Notes under the pieces: model-generated
Told to the model about the DNA's origin: nothing
Database searches by the model: none
What the model saw: the letters and a program-made list of their open reading frames with translations, nothing else
Assembly (NCBI RefSeq): GCF_900117425.1
Contig: NZ_FPEH01000015.1
Span: 434,001-498,000, forward strand
Direction of reading: 5' to 3'
Length of the DNA: 64,000 nt
DNA from: Novosphingobium sp. NDB2Meth1
Lineage (GTDB): Bacteria > Pseudomonadota > Alphaproteobacteria > Sphingomonadales > Sphingomonadaceae
In this document: piece by piece, positions 1 to 8,876 of the stretch
Position numbering within the stretch: position 1 is the first letter of the stretch
Layout of the letters: every line of letters starts with the position of its first letter
Translations under genes and position numbers: made by a program

Positions 1-2
1 TC

Positions 3-545
3 TCGACCAAGGTGGCATGGCCTTCGGTGCTGGGCGTTCCGCGCCTTGATCACATGGAGATTCTGGAGACCAACAGCCCGCTGTTCCGGCTCGATTCCGC
101 CATTCTCGGACCCGTCGGCGTCAAGCTTTCCTATATCCATACCGCCACTGGCCGCGCCTATCTCGCAGCATGTGATGAGCAGGAGCGCGAGGCGATCATC
201 GCGCGGCTGCGGCCGAAGGATGCGGCGCCCGGCAGCGAGGAAGACCTGCGCGCGATCCTCAAGGAAACCCGCGAGCGCGGCTATGCGCTGCGCGAGCCGC
301 TGCACCCGTGGCCGGACCGTTCCAAGCAGCTCGTGCTGCGCGACGGGCGGCGTTCGATGGCGGTGGCGATCATGGCAAACGGCGCACCCATCGCGACGAT
401 CAACCTCACATGGCCGGCCAAGCGCGGGACCGACGAAGCGGTCATGCACCGCCACCTCGAAGCGCTGCAGCAGACGGCGCAGGCGATTGGTCTTGCGGTT
501 GCAGCGCAGTCGGTCAGCGCGCCTATCGCTGGAAATGCCGCCTGA
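3..545 (+). CDS. IclR-family transcriptional regulator, C-terminal part (cut by window start)
   Basis: The frame is open at the left edge and ends at TGA 543-545, so only the effector-binding part is visible. The stretch LSYIHTATGRAYLAACDEQE matches the conserved IclR ligand-domain region in which a small-molecule inducer binds (family knowledge). The N-terminal winged helix-turn-helix must lie upstream of the window. A GTG at 12 could be read as a start, but a 177-residue protein would lack the DNA-binding domain, so I treat this as a 5' partial gene. It sits just before a catabolic operon on the same strand, and IclR proteins often control aromatic catabolism, so it probably regulates this island (inference). 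Confidence 0.8.
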   Translation, partial: STKVAWPSVLGVPRLDHMEILETNSPLFRLDSAILGPVGVKLSYIHTATGRAYLAACDEQEREAIIARLRPKDAAPGSEEDLRAILKETRERGYALREPLHPWPDRSKQLVLRDGRRSMAVAIMANGAPIATINLTWPAKRGTDEAVMHRHLEALQQTAQAIGLAVAAQSVSAPIAGNAA

Positions 546-656
546 TCAGGCGCCCTTCGAGGGCCATTGCACCATGTGAAATCCGTTTGTGTTGCTGATT
601 AAATCGGCGCCTTCCTGTGCGACACTCCCTCGCAGAACAAAGGGGAGGTTTTAAGC

Positions 657-1670
657 ATGCGGCAGTGGGTGATCCGGGCGGGCGCGTCGTCGCTGGACGA
701 CATGGCTTTGCGCGATGTGCCCGAACCGCAGGCGGGCCCGGGCGAAGTGCTGGTGCGGGTGCGCGCCTGTTCGCTGAACTTCCGTGACCAGATCATCCCG
801 CAAGGGCTTTACATGGGCGGCACGGTGGCAGTGGATACCGTTCCCCTGTCCGATGGCGCGGGCGAGGTCGTTGCTGTCGGCGATGGCGTCACTTTGGTGA
901 ATCCTGGCGACCGCGTGGCCGGAACCTTCTTCCAAAACTGGCTCGATGGCCCGCCCAACCCGGCGGCCGGCCCTGCGCTCGGCGCGCCGCCCGCCGCGGG
1001 AATGTTGCAGGACCTCGTCGTCCTGCCCGAACACGGAGTCGTGCCGCTGGCCGAAAGCCTGTCGTTCGAGGAGGCGGCCTGCCTCCCTTGCGCCGGTGTC
1101 ACGGCGTGGAACGCGCTGATGGAAGGCCCGCATCCCGTGCGCGCTGGGGAAAGCGTGCTGGTGCTTGGTACGGGCGGTGTTTCGCTGCTGGCACTGCAGA
1201 TTGCGAAGGCGGCAGGCGCGAAGGTCATTGCAACGAGCTCGTCCGACGAGAAACTGGAGCGGGTCAAGGCACTCGGGGCGGACGAGATCATCAACTACCG
1301 TGAAGTGCCCGAGTGGGGCGCGGCGGCAGCGAAGCTCGCTGGCGGCGGTGTCGATCATGTCGTCGAAGTCGGCGGCGCCGGTACCCTTGCGCAGAGCATC
1401 GCGGCGGTCGGCTTCAATGGCGAGATCGCGCTGATCGGCGTGCTGACGCGCGAGGGCAATACCAACCCGCATGGCCTGATGTTCAAGGGCGGCTCGATCC
1501 GCGGCATCTTCGTCGGCTCGCGCGGAATGGCAAGCCGCCTGCATTGCTTCATCGATGCGCATGGCATCAAGCCGGTGATCGACCGCACGTTCGGCATCGA
1601 ACAGGCGCTCGACGCCTATCGCTATCAGTCATCGAGCGCCTTGTTCGGCAAAGTCGTCATCACGCTTTAG
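657..1670 (+). CDS. MDR-superfamily NAD(P)-dependent alcohol dehydrogenase / quinone oxidoreductase-like
   Basis: A 337-residue medium-chain dehydrogenase/reductase. The N-terminal GroES-like domain (PGEVLVRVRACSLNFRD) is followed by a Rossmann domain with the glycine-rich segment LGTGGVSLLALQIAKAAGAK near residues 170-190 and GADEIINY. There is no structural-zinc four-cysteine lobe, so it resembles the zinc-independent quinone oxidoreductase branch. The start ATG has a good ribosome site (GGGGAGG, about 645-651). It probably oxidises an alcohol or reduces an enone in the aromatic pathway; the substrate cannot be named. First gene after the regulator, with a 110-bp gap. Confidence 0.85.
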   Translation: MRQWVIRAGASSLDDMALRDVPEPQAGPGEVLVRVRACSLNFRDQIIPQGLYMGGTVAVDTVPLSDGAGEVVAVGDGVTLVNPGDRVAGTFFQNWLDGPPNPAAGPALGAPPAAGMLQDLVVLPEHGVVPLAESLSFEEAACLPCAGVTAWNALMEGPHPVRAGESVLVLGTGGVSLLALQIAKAAGAKVIATSSSDEKLERVKALGADEIINYREVPEWGAAAAKLAGGGVDHVVEVGGAGTLAQSIAAVGFNGEIALIGVLTREGNTNPHGLMFKGGSIRGIFVGSRGMASRLHCFIDAHGIKPVIDRTFGIEQALDAYRYQSSSALFGKVVITL

Positions 1671-1727
1671 CGTTTGTTCGCCCGACCGGAAGAAACGGCG
1701 GGCTTGAGGGAAGAGGACAGGAAGGCA

Positions 1728-2306
1728 ATGGCGCAGGTTAGGGGGGCGCAGGTTAGGGGGGCTCAGGTTCTGGGCTTTGGACAGCGCATCGGGGGCGTGG
1801 TGCAGACCGCGTTTGTCGTTGCGGATATCCATGCCGCGATATCCCATTTCCAGCGCGACCTCGGTGCAGGGCCGTTCTATCTGCTCGAGCATTTCCTGGG
1901 CGAAGGGCAAGTCTATCGCGGCGCGCCGTCGCAGGCCGATGTGGCCATTGCGATGGGCTTTGCCGGGCACATGCAGATCGAGCTGATCCAGCCGCTCGAC
2001 GATCACCCGTCCGTCTACCGCGAGACGATCGAGCAGCGCGGCTACGGCTTCCACCATTTCGGGATCGCGTTCGAGGACGTCGATGCCGCGCTGCCCGGCT
2101 ATCTGGAGGGCGGCCACACGCTGGCCTTCCGCGCACCGGTGCCGACCGGCGGATCGGTCGCCTATCTCGACAACGCCGATCCGATGGGGCCGGGTTTCCT
2201 CGAGCTGATCCCGGCGACCGAAGGCATGGACACATTCTTCACCGCGCAGTGGCAGGCGGCGCAGGACTGGGATGGCAAGACCGATCCCGTAAGGCCGTTC
2301 CTGTGA
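1728..2306 (+). CDS. VOC (glyoxalase/dioxygenase fold) family protein
   Basis: 192 residues. After a short N-terminal tail the sequence follows the vicinal oxygen chelate fold: VVQTAFVVADIHAAISHFQ and, about 75 residues later, GYGFHHFGIAFEDVDAALPG, each opening a beta-alpha-beta-beta-beta module. FHHFGIAF carries the usual metal-ligand position. The family includes extradiol dioxygenases, glyoxalase I and methylmalonyl-CoA epimerase; the length fits the last two or a generic lyase better than a two-domain extradiol dioxygenase. The first codons are three 15-bp tandem repeats encoding AQVRG-AQVRG-AQVLG. ATG 1728 was chosen because the domain begins soon after it and AGGAAGG precedes it. The stop overlaps the start of the next gene. 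Confidence 0.75.
   Translation: MAQVRGAQVRGAQVLGFGQRIGGVVQTAFVVADIHAAISHFQRDLGAGPFYLLEHFLGEGQVYRGAPSQADVAIAMGFAGHMQIELIQPLDDHPSVYRETIEQRGYGFHHFGIAFEDVDAALPGYLEGGHTLAFRAPVPTGGSVAYLDNADPMGPGFLELIPATEGMDTFFTAQWQAAQDWDGKTDPVRPFL
1731..1775 (+). repeat. Three tandem 15-bp repeats at the 5' end of the VOC gene
   Basis: GCGCAGGTTAGGGGG occurs twice without mismatch (1731-1745, 1746-1760), followed by a diverged third copy GCTCAGGTTCTGGGC (1761-1775). Each copy encodes a five-residue unit, so copy-number change by slippage would keep the reading frame. Confidence 0.9.
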
Positions 2307-3544
2307 GCGGCGCCACAAAGCGCGCCAGCGGCGGCTATCAGGCGTGGATCGTCGGGCTGCTGAGCCTCAACTTCGGCATCCTGTTCTTTGACCGCAACGC
2401 GCTCAATTTCCTGATGCCCTATGTGCAGCCCGATCTGCACTTGTCGAACACGCAAGTGGGCATGTTCAGTTCGGCGCTCTCGCTGACATGGGCGCTGTCT
2501 GGCCTCGCCGTCGGGCGGATTTCGGACAAGCTCGGCTCGAAGAAACCGGTCGTGGTGGTGGCGACGATCGCGTTCTGCCTGTGCTCGTTCGCGTCAGGTA
2601 TGGCGTCCTCGTTCTTCATGCTGCTCGGCGCGCGCCTGCTGATGGGGGCAGCGGAAGGCGGCGTCATGCCGGTAAGCCATGCGATGATCGTCAGCGAAGT
2701 GGCGCCGGAACGGCGCGGGCTGGCGATGGGTGTCGCGCAGAACCTCGGCTCGAACCTGCTGGGATCGGGCCTCGCGCCGCTGCTCCTCGTGCCGGTGGCG
2801 GCGGCTTATGGTTGGCGGGAAGGCTTCTATCTGGCGGCGGCGCCGGGCCTGATCACGGCGGTCCTGATCTGGTTCACCCTGCGCGAACCGCCCGCCGAGG
2901 CGCACTATCTCGCATTTGGCGAGAAGCCAACGGTCCCGCTCTCCGAAGCCTTCCGCCACCGCAACGTGGTGCTCTGCGCGATCATTTCGGTGCTGCTCGT
3001 TTCCTACCTCGTGGTGTGCTGGGCGTTCATGCCGCTCTACCTCACGACGGTGCGCGGCTTTGCGCCCGAGACCATGGGCTGGCTGATGGCGACACTCGGC
3101 CTTTCGGCGGGGCTCGGCAGCTTCGTCGTGCCCGCGATCTCGGACGCGGTGGGTCGCCGTCCGGTGATGATCGGGTTCGCCTTCCTCGGCGTGATCCTGC
3201 CGCTGGGCGGGCTCTACTACACCGGTTCGGCATGGGTGCTCGCGGCGATCTTCTTCTTCGGATGGGGGCTCAACGGCCTGTTCCCGATGTTCATGGCGAC
3301 GATCCCGTCCGAGTCCGTCGATCCGCGCCTGACGGCAACGCTCACCGGCGTCGTCATGGGCACCGGCGAAGTGCTGGGCGGCGTGCTGAGCCCCTTCCTC
3401 GCTGGCGCGCTTGCCGATGTCTACGGCCTGTCCGCCGCGCTGTGGCTGATGCTCGCCTTGTGCATCCTTGCCGGGATCTGCGCACTCGGCCTTGTTGAAT
3501 CCGCCCCGCGCGTTGTTGCCCGCCGCGCGCCTGTTCCCGCCTGA
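2303..3544 (+). CDS. MFS transporter, probably for an organic acid or aromatic substrate
   Basis: About 413 residues with 12 predicted hydrophobic segments and the MFS loop 2-3 signature, here SGLAVGRISDKLGSKK. The start is a GTG at 2303 that overlaps the TGA of the VOC gene (GTGA), giving an N-terminus SGATKRASGGYQAWIVGLL just before the first membrane helix; an upstream start would add a tail with no homology. The second half contains VPAISDAVGRRPVMIG, the repeat of the signature. Its place inside a catabolic operon suggests inner-membrane uptake of the island's substrate (inference). Confidence 0.85.
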   Translation: MSGATKRASGGYQAWIVGLLSLNFGILFFDRNALNFLMPYVQPDLHLSNTQVGMFSSALSLTWALSGLAVGRISDKLGSKKPVVVVATIAFCLCSFASGMASSFFMLLGARLLMGAAEGGVMPVSHAMIVSEVAPERRGLAMGVAQNLGSNLLGSGLAPLLLVPVAAAYGWREGFYLAAAPGLITAVLIWFTLREPPAEAHYLAFGEKPTVPLSEAFRHRNVVLCAIISVLLVSYLVVCWAFMPLYLTTVRGFAPETMGWLMATLGLSAGLGSFVVPAISDAVGRRPVMIGFAFLGVILPLGGLYYTGSAWVLAAIFFFGWGLNGLFPMFMATIPSESVDPRLTATLTGVVMGTGEVLGGVLSPFLAGALADVYGLSAALWLMLALCILAGICALGLVESAPRVVARRAPVPA

Positions 3545-3569
3545 CTTCGCTGCAAAGGACGCCCCCGCC

Positions 3570-4502
3570 ATGACCGCAGTGCAGAAGTTCGCCACCGACG
3601 GAATTGCCCCGCCCGAACGGCTCGCATTCTGGAACGAGCTGGTCGACCGGGTCTACAGCGGCACCTACGTGAAAAGCGCCAGCGGTGACTTCAGCGGCGA
3701 GATGTGGACGTGGCAGGTCGGCGATCTGGCGATGATCAGGCCGCGCTCGACCGCCTCGTTCGTGGGCCGCGATCCGCGCTATACGGCAGAGGAACGACTG
3801 ATCCTCCACCTCCAGTGCCGTGGCTCGAGCCTCCACCGGCAGAACGGCACCGAGACGGCGCTTGGTGCGGGCGACTTCGTGATCGGTTCGCCGCACGAGG
3901 CCTATGCGATCGATCTGGCCGCTCATGAACTGCTGGTGGTCGAGTTTCCGCGCGCGCCGCTTGCCGAGCGTTTCCCCGGGATCGACGATGCCCTGCGCCA
4001 GCGGATGAGCGGCGAGACGCCCGGCGCGCGGGTGTTCCACGACTTCCTGCTCTCGCTGTGGCGGCAGAGCCAGCAGGGCTTCAGTGATCCTGACTGGCAG
4101 GAAGGCGTGAGCCAGGTCTTCTACGATCTCGTCGCGCTCGCCATGCGCGGGGCCACCCGTCCTGATGCCGCCGCACCTGCTGCGGACAATGCGCTGCGCC
4201 GCCGGGTGCTCGGCATCGTCGAAGCCCAGCTGGTCGATCCGGGCCTGCGCACGCTAGGCCTTGCGGCGGCGTGCGGTGCATCGGTCCGCACGATCCAGAA
4301 CCTGTTCGCCGGGATGGGTACGACGCCCAGCGCCTATATCCTCGAACGCCGCCTCCTGCGAGCAGCCGAACGGCTCGCAGCCGCGCCGGAAGCCAGCATC
4401 ACCGAAGTCGCCTTCGAGCTGGGCTTCAACGACAGCGCCTATTTCGCGCGCGCCTTTCGGCAGCGATTCGGCGTTTCACCACGTGAATGGCGCCGCAAAT
4501 AG
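3570..4502 (+). CDS. AraC-family transcriptional regulator
   Basis: 310 residues. The N-terminal 170 or so form an AraC-binding-like domain (starts ERLAFWNELVDRVYSG, as in the FeaR/NphR-type regulators). The C-terminus is the two-helix-turn-helix AraC domain: LGLAAACGASVRTIQNLFA, then ITEVAFELGFNDSAYFARAF and FGVSPREWR. ATG 3570 is taken as the start because the recognisable domain begins within 15 residues; upstream frame overlaps the MFS gene. Regulators with this N-terminal domain commonly respond to aromatic amines or acids and activate nearby operons. It lies directly upstream of the receptor-cupin operon, its likely target (inference). Confidence 0.88.
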   Translation: MTAVQKFATDGIAPPERLAFWNELVDRVYSGTYVKSASGDFSGEMWTWQVGDLAMIRPRSTASFVGRDPRYTAEERLILHLQCRGSSLHRQNGTETALGAGDFVIGSPHEAYAIDLAAHELLVVEFPRAPLAERFPGIDDALRQRMSGETPGARVFHDFLLSLWRQSQQGFSDPDWQEGVSQVFYDLVALAMRGATRPDAAAPAADNALRRRVLGIVEAQLVDPGLRTLGLAAACGASVRTIQNLFAGMGTTPSAYILERRLLRAAERLAAAPEASITEVAFELGFNDSAYFARAFRQRFGVSPREWRRK

Positions 4503-4631
4503 CCGGAATTGCGCTTCAGTCCTGATCGCGTTGCGCTCCAGTGCAAGTCGGTGGGGCTGATGCGGAGTATGAATTCGAATGCGCATGCCCGTGATCAAAG
4601 CGGGCAGTGACACTCTTGAAGGGAGAGCAAC

Positions 4632-7157
4632 ATGAGACGAACAACGGTATCGCTTGCCGTGCTCGCCGCGGCGATGGCCACTCCGGCCCTCGCGCAGAAT
4701 GCACCGCAGGCCCAGGCGGAAGCCGCCCCCGAAGGCGGCATCGCGGAAATCGTGGTGACCGCGCAGAAGCGCGCCGAAAACGTGCAGGACGTGCCGATCG
4801 CCATTTCGGCCTTCACCGCTGGCGCGCTGCAGGAACGCGCGGTGACGAGCGTCGCGGCACTTTCGAACCTCGCGCCGAACGTCACTCTGGACGCCGGTAC
4901 GCCGTTCTCGGGCTCGACCGCAGTGCTTTCGGCCTACATCCGCGGCATCGGCGCGAACGACTTCGCGTTCAACATCGATCCGGGCGTGGGTATCTACCTC
5001 GACGGCGTCTATCTCGCCCGTTCGGTCGGTGCGAACCAGGACCTGCCCGACGTGGAGCGCATCGAAGTGCTCAAGGGGCCGCAGGGTACGCTCTTCGGTC
5101 GCAACACCATCGGCGGCGCGATCTCGATCGTCACGCATGATCCGGGCAAGGAATTCAGCTTCAAGGGCGACGTCACCGTCGGCCGCTTCAGCCTCGTCCA
5201 GACGCGCGGCACCGTCGACCTGCCGATCACCGATGGGCTCGGTGCGTCGGTCAGCTTCTCGACCAAGAACCGCAATGGCTACCTGAAGCGCATTCCGTTC
5301 CCGGGCGCGACCAACTTCGCCTCGACCAGCATCAACAACTACAAGGCCGCCGGTTACAACAACGCAGGGTATGGCACCGAAGGCGGTGACAACAACTGGA
5401 ACCTGCGCGGCAAGCTGAAGTTCGATCGCGGTCCGTTCACCGCGACGCTTTCGGCCGACTACACCAATGTCGACCAGAGCCAGATCGCCAACACATTGAT
5501 CAAGACCACCCCGGCGGTCTTCGCAGGCACCTACAATTGCGCGATCATCGCCTCGTCGACCGACTGCGGCGGCGGCCCGCCCGCGTTTGCCTATATCGGC
5601 GGCATCGGCGGCCTCAACACGATCTTCGACAACCCGACTGTCTACGGCGTCAATGTCGATGCGGATCCGCGCAACAACCGCCTGCCCTATGACGATCGCT
5701 TCCTGACCGGCGACATCGACAAGAGCTATGCCAACGGCAACAACTACTCCAAGCTCAAGTCCTACGGCGGCTCGCTGACGCTGCAGTATGACCTCAGCGA
5801 CAACATCGCGCTGAAGTCGATCACCGGCTACCGCGAGCTGCACTGGAACGTGGGCACCGACCTTGACGGGTCGCCGCTCAACTTCCTCCACACCAGCTTC
5901 ACCACCGATCAGTGGCAGTTCAGCCAGGAGCTCCAGCTCCTCGGCAACGCCATGGACAAGAAGCTCAACTACGTCCTCGGCGCCTACTTCTTCAAGGAAG
6001 CCGGCAACCTGCATGACTACGTGACCTTCGCCGAAGGCCTGCTTCAGGTCGATGGACCGAACGATCTCTCGACCAAGAACTACGCGTTCTTCGGGCAGAT
6101 CGACTACAAGTTCAACGATATGTTCGGCATCACCGTGGGTGGTCGCTACACGCACGAGGACAAGGAATTCGAAGGCTTCCAGTCCGACGCCAACGGCCTC
6201 ACCTACAAGATCCTGAACTTCCTTGCCGGGATCAACGCGGGCCCGCCGGCCTGTGCCAACATCAACCCGATCAGCGACGCTTGCCGTATTGCTGCCGGGT
6301 TCCCGAATGCCGGACAGCCGCTCCGCTACTACGTCGCGGGCACGCAGAAGAAGAAGTTCAACAACTTCGCGCCGAAGATCGGCCTCCAGTTCCACCCCAA
6401 CGACGACACGATGGTCTATGCCAGCTGGTCGAAGGGCTACAAGACCGGTGGCTGGACGACGCGTCTGTCCAACCCGCTGCCCACCGCGCCGGGCTTCGGC
6501 GAGGAAACGGCGACCACTTATGAACTGGGTGTCAAGTCGACCTTGCTCGACCGCCGCCTCCAGATCAACGCGGCGATCTTCCAGACCGACTACAAGGGCA
6601 TCCAGCTGAACTTCCAGCAGGGCGTCTCGCCGACCATCCAGAACGCGGGTGATGCCAAGATCAAGGGCTTCGAGGTCGAAATGACCGCAGCGCCGGTCGA
6701 TGGCTTCACCATTACGGGTTCGGTGGGCTACCTCGATGCCAAGTACACGTCGGTCCTCGGGCCGGCGCAGGTTGCGCCCAACCCGTTCCAGGCCGGTGTG
6801 CTCCCCGGCGGCGAGCTGCCCAAGACGCCGAAGTGGAAGTTTAACATCAGCCCGCGCTACGAGGCGAAGTTCGCCAATGGCGGCAAGCTGATCTTCCTCG
6901 CGGACTTCACCCACTCGACTTCGCTGTGGAACGATACCGAACGCGCGTATCTGCTGCAGCGCGCCGCGACGGACATCCTCAACGGCTCGATCACCTACAG
7001 GGAGCCGGGCGAGCACTGGGATGTCACCGTCGGCGGGACCAACCTCACCGATACGCGCTATCTGGTGACCGGTCAGGCGCAGATTGCGGGTGGCCAGTTC
7101 TACGGCACCTACAGCCGTCCGCGTGAATGGTACGCTCGGCTTGGCGTGAAGTTCTGA
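4632..7157 (+). CDS. TonB-dependent receptor (outer-membrane importer of the aromatic island)
   Basis: 841 residues. A signal peptide ends in PALAQ, then comes IAEIVVTAQKRAENVQDVPI, the typical sphingomonad plug start. The plug carries GIGANDFAFNIDPGVGIYLD and IEVLKGPQGTLFGRNTIGG, both strongly conserved. The rest is a 22-strand barrel ending in the aromatic residue (WYARLGVKF). It should use TonB energy to move the substrate over the outer membrane. ATG 4632 follows GGGAGAG at good spacing. The gene comes after the AraC regulator with a 129-bp gap (likely promoter) and before the cupin genes, with a hairpin between. This clade often imports aromatic compounds rather than siderophores (inference). 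Confidence 0.92.
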   Translation: MRRTTVSLAVLAAAMATPALAQNAPQAQAEAAPEGGIAEIVVTAQKRAENVQDVPIAISAFTAGALQERAVTSVAALSNLAPNVTLDAGTPFSGSTAVLSAYIRGIGANDFAFNIDPGVGIYLDGVYLARSVGANQDLPDVERIEVLKGPQGTLFGRNTIGGAISIVTHDPGKEFSFKGDVTVGRFSLVQTRGTVDLPITDGLGASVSFSTKNRNGYLKRIPFPGATNFASTSINNYKAAGYNNAGYGTEGGDNNWNLRGKLKFDRGPFTATLSADYTNVDQSQIANTLIKTTPAVFAGTYNCAIIASSTDCGGGPPAFAYIGGIGGLNTIFDNPTVYGVNVDADPRNNRLPYDDRFLTGDIDKSYANGNNYSKLKSYGGSLTLQYDLSDNIALKSITGYRELHWNVGTDLDGSPLNFLHTSFTTDQWQFSQELQLLGNAMDKKLNYVLGAYFFKEAGNLHDYVTFAEGLLQVDGPNDLSTKNYAFFGQIDYKFNDMFGITVGGRYTHEDKEFEGFQSDANGLTYKILNFLAGINAGPPACANINPISDACRIAAGFPNAGQPLRYYVAGTQKKKFNNFAPKIGLQFHPNDDTMVYASWSKGYKTGGWTTRLSNPLPTAPGFGEETATTYELGVKSTLLDRRLQINAAIFQTDYKGIQLNFQQGVSPTIQNAGDAKIKGFEVEMTAAPVDGFTITGSVGYLDAKYTSVLGPAQVAPNPFQAGVLPGGELPKTPKWKFNISPRYEAKFANGGKLIFLADFTHSTSLWNDTERAYLLQRAATDILNGSITYREPGEHWDVTVGGTNLTDTRYLVTGQAQIAGGQFYGTYSRPREWYARLGVKF

Positions 7158-7171
7158 TCGCAAAAAACGAG

Positions 7172-7199
7172 AGGGCGGGCTTCGTGAAGAGCCCGCCCT
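7172..7199 (+). terminator. Hairpin between the TonB receptor and the first cupin gene
   Basis: AGGGCGGGC (7172-7180) pairs with GCCCGCCCT (7191-7199), a G/C-rich stem with a ten-base loop, 14 bases after the receptor stop. There is no T-run after it on the plus strand, so it is either a leaky terminator or an mRNA processing/stability hairpin that sets different levels for receptor and enzymes. The next ribosome site (GGGGAGAG) follows directly. Confidence 0.6.
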
Positions 7200-7219
7200 T
7201 CTCACCCGGGGAGAGAAAA

Positions 7220-7753
7220 ATGCCTGAAACCGCCCATTCCGAATTCTGGAAAGGCATCAAGCCGGTCGAGAAAGTGTTCCGGGAAGGCGGGCTTCCCGAA
7301 GTCTACATGTCAAAGATCGCCGAGGGCGACGAGCGCTACTGGGTTCCGATCAGCGAAACGGTGAGCTCCAAGCCCGTCTGGATCAGCCCGACCAAGAACA
7401 TGTGGGCCGATGTGCTGATGTCGAAGTCGGCGGGCCTTGTGAACCGCCATTATCACCCGCATCCGATCTGGGCCTACACGATCAGCGGCAAGTGGGCTTA
7501 CCTCGAGCATGAATGGACCGCGACCGCAGGCGACTTCATCTACGAGACGCCGGGCGAGAGCCACACGCTGGTCTGCTACGAACACGAAGATCCGATGAAG
7601 GTGTTCTTCGTCGTCTCCGGGCCGCTGATGTGGCTGGACGAGGAAGGCAACACGATCGGGCACTTCGACGTGTTTGACTACATCAAGAACGCGCGCGAGC
7701 ATTACGACCGCGTCGGCATCGGCGCCGACTACGTCGATACGCTGATCAGGTAA
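7220..7753 (+). CDS. Cupin, 2,4'-dihydroxyacetophenone dioxygenase-like (copy A)
   Basis: 177 residues. Single cupin with a probable mononuclear-iron site His77, His79, Glu96 and His115 (HYHPH, WAYLEHEW, GESHTL); a three-His-one-Glu set is known for 2,4'-dihydroxyacetophenone dioxygenase, which cleaves a C-C bond in an alpha-hydroxyketone side chain. ATG 7220 follows GGGGAGAG. It differs from copies B and C at the N-terminus (EFWKGIKPVEKVF) and has an extra His in the HxHxH motif, so it may be a separate function. Substrate uncertain; the fold assignment is firm, the reaction is inferred from family. Confidence 0.78.
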   Translation: MPETAHSEFWKGIKPVEKVFREGGLPEVYMSKIAEGDERYWVPISETVSSKPVWISPTKNMWADVLMSKSAGLVNRHYHPHPIWAYTISGKWAYLEHEWTATAGDFIYETPGESHTLVCYEHEDPMKVFFVVSGPLMWLDEEGNTIGHFDVFDYIKNAREHYDRVGIGADYVDTLIR

Positions 7754-7779
7754 CTGGCATCCGCCAAAGGAGCGCACCC

Positions 7780-8316
7780 ATGAACGTGATGACCGCACCG
7801 CCTTCGTCGAAGAAGGAAATCGTCGATGTCGGGTTCGCCCACAAGGACCTCGTCGCGCGGCTGAGCCCCGGCGGCCGCTACATCGATGCGGAGACCGACG
7901 TCGACAGCCCCTGGGTACCGTTCGGCGACAATGCCGCGATCAAGCACCTCGCCTTCGATGTGCGGCAAGGCATCTTCTCCAACATCCTGTGGGTGAAGGG
8001 GCCGGGCACCATCGGCACGCACCTCCACCGGGGCACCATCGTCATGGTCTGCCTCGAAGGCAGCGTGCGCTATCTCGAGTACGACTGGGTCGCCTCGCCG
8101 GGCGGGCTCATCCTCGAAGTGCCGGGCGAAAGCCATACCCTCGTCACCGAGCATCCCGCAGGCGTCAAGCTGTTCGGATGGATGCAGGGCCCGATCGAGT
8201 TCTACGACGAGAACGGCAACTATGCCGATACCTCGGACGTCTGGTGGTTCATCAACCACTACGAGACCTACTGCCGGGAAAACGACATCCCGATCAACCC
8301 CAAGCTCTATCTCTGA
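7780..8316 (+). CDS. Cupin, 2,4'-dihydroxyacetophenone dioxygenase-like (copy B)
   Basis: 178 residues with predicted metal ligands His81, His83, Glu100 and His119 (GTHLHRG, RYLEYDW, GESHTL). The His-to-His spacing of 38 residues is the same in all three cupins here. It shares long near-identical stretches with copy C (SPWVPFGDNAAI, HLAFDVR, NILW.KGPG.IGTH, HYETYCRE), which shows a tandem duplication. 26-base gap after copy A and 13-base gap before copy C, so all are one transcript. Probably an oxygen-dependent C-C cleaving dioxygenase on an acyl-phenol (inference). Confidence 0.8.
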   Translation: MNVMTAPPSSKKEIVDVGFAHKDLVARLSPGGRYIDAETDVDSPWVPFGDNAAIKHLAFDVRQGIFSNILWVKGPGTIGTHLHRGTIVMVCLEGSVRYLEYDWVASPGGLILEVPGESHTLVTEHPAGVKLFGWMQGPIEFYDENGNYADTSDVWWFINHYETYCRENDIPINPKLYL

Positions 8317-8329
8317 GAGGCCGCCAGCC

Positions 8330-8863
8330 ATGGCAACCATGACCGCCCCGCCGTCCGGGGCCTACAAGATCGTCGATGTGCCGGAGCTTTACGGGGCGCT
8401 GATCAAGTCGAAGGGTGTCGAAGGCACCTATGTCGGCGCCTCCGAAGCCGAAAGCCCGTGGGTTCCTTTCGGCGACAATGCCGCGATCCGGCATCTGGCG
8501 TTCGACGTGCGGGACAACGTCTATGTCAACATCCTGTGGATCAAGGGCCCGGGCGTGATCGGCACGCACAAGCACCGCGGCCGCGTCTGGGCGATCGGGC
8601 TCGAAGGCTCGTTCCGCTATCTGGAATATGATTGGGTGTGCCGCCCGGGCGAATTCATCACCGAAACGCCGGGCACGGCGCACACGCTCGTCACCGATGA
8701 TCCGAACGGGATGAAGGCGCTGTTCCACATGCAGGGCGCCAACGAGTTCTTCGACGAGCACGGCAACCACGTCGAGACGCTCGATGTCTGGTGGTTCATG
8801 AACCACTACGAGACCTACTGCCGGGAGCACGGCATTCCGATCAACAAGCAGCTCTATCTCTGA
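8330..8863 (+). CDS. Cupin, 2,4'-dihydroxyacetophenone dioxygenase-like (copy C)
   Basis: 177 residues. Predicted ligands are His80, His82, Glu99 and His118 (GTHKHRG, RYLEYDW, GTAHTL). ATG 8330 was chosen because it gives an N-terminus (MATMTAPPSG) parallel to copy B (MNVMTAPPSS). Closest relative in the window is copy B. Copies B and C differ around the second metal half-site (GESHTL versus GTAHTL) and in the loop after HxH (RGTIVMVCL versus RGRVWAIGL), which may alter substrate range. The Rieske oxygenase gene starts 13 bases downstream. Confidence 0.8.
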   Translation: MATMTAPPSGAYKIVDVPELYGALIKSKGVEGTYVGASEAESPWVPFGDNAAIRHLAFDVRDNVYVNILWIKGPGVIGTHKHRGRVWAIGLEGSFRYLEYDWVCRPGEFITETPGTAHTLVTDDPNGMKALFHMQGANEFFDEHGNHVETLDVWWFMNHYETYCREHGIPINKQLYL

Positions 8864-8876
8864 CGGGGGAGCTAAC

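Noticed and set aside
4476..7205. A 909-codon open frame on the minus strand
   Set aside because: It lies antisense to the TonB receptor, has arginine/valine/glutamate-biased low-complexity sequence and no domain; typical antisense shadow in GC-rich DNA. The same applies to long antisense frames at 13468-15369, 19711-22380, 27383-30004, 34546-36324 and 54957-57347.
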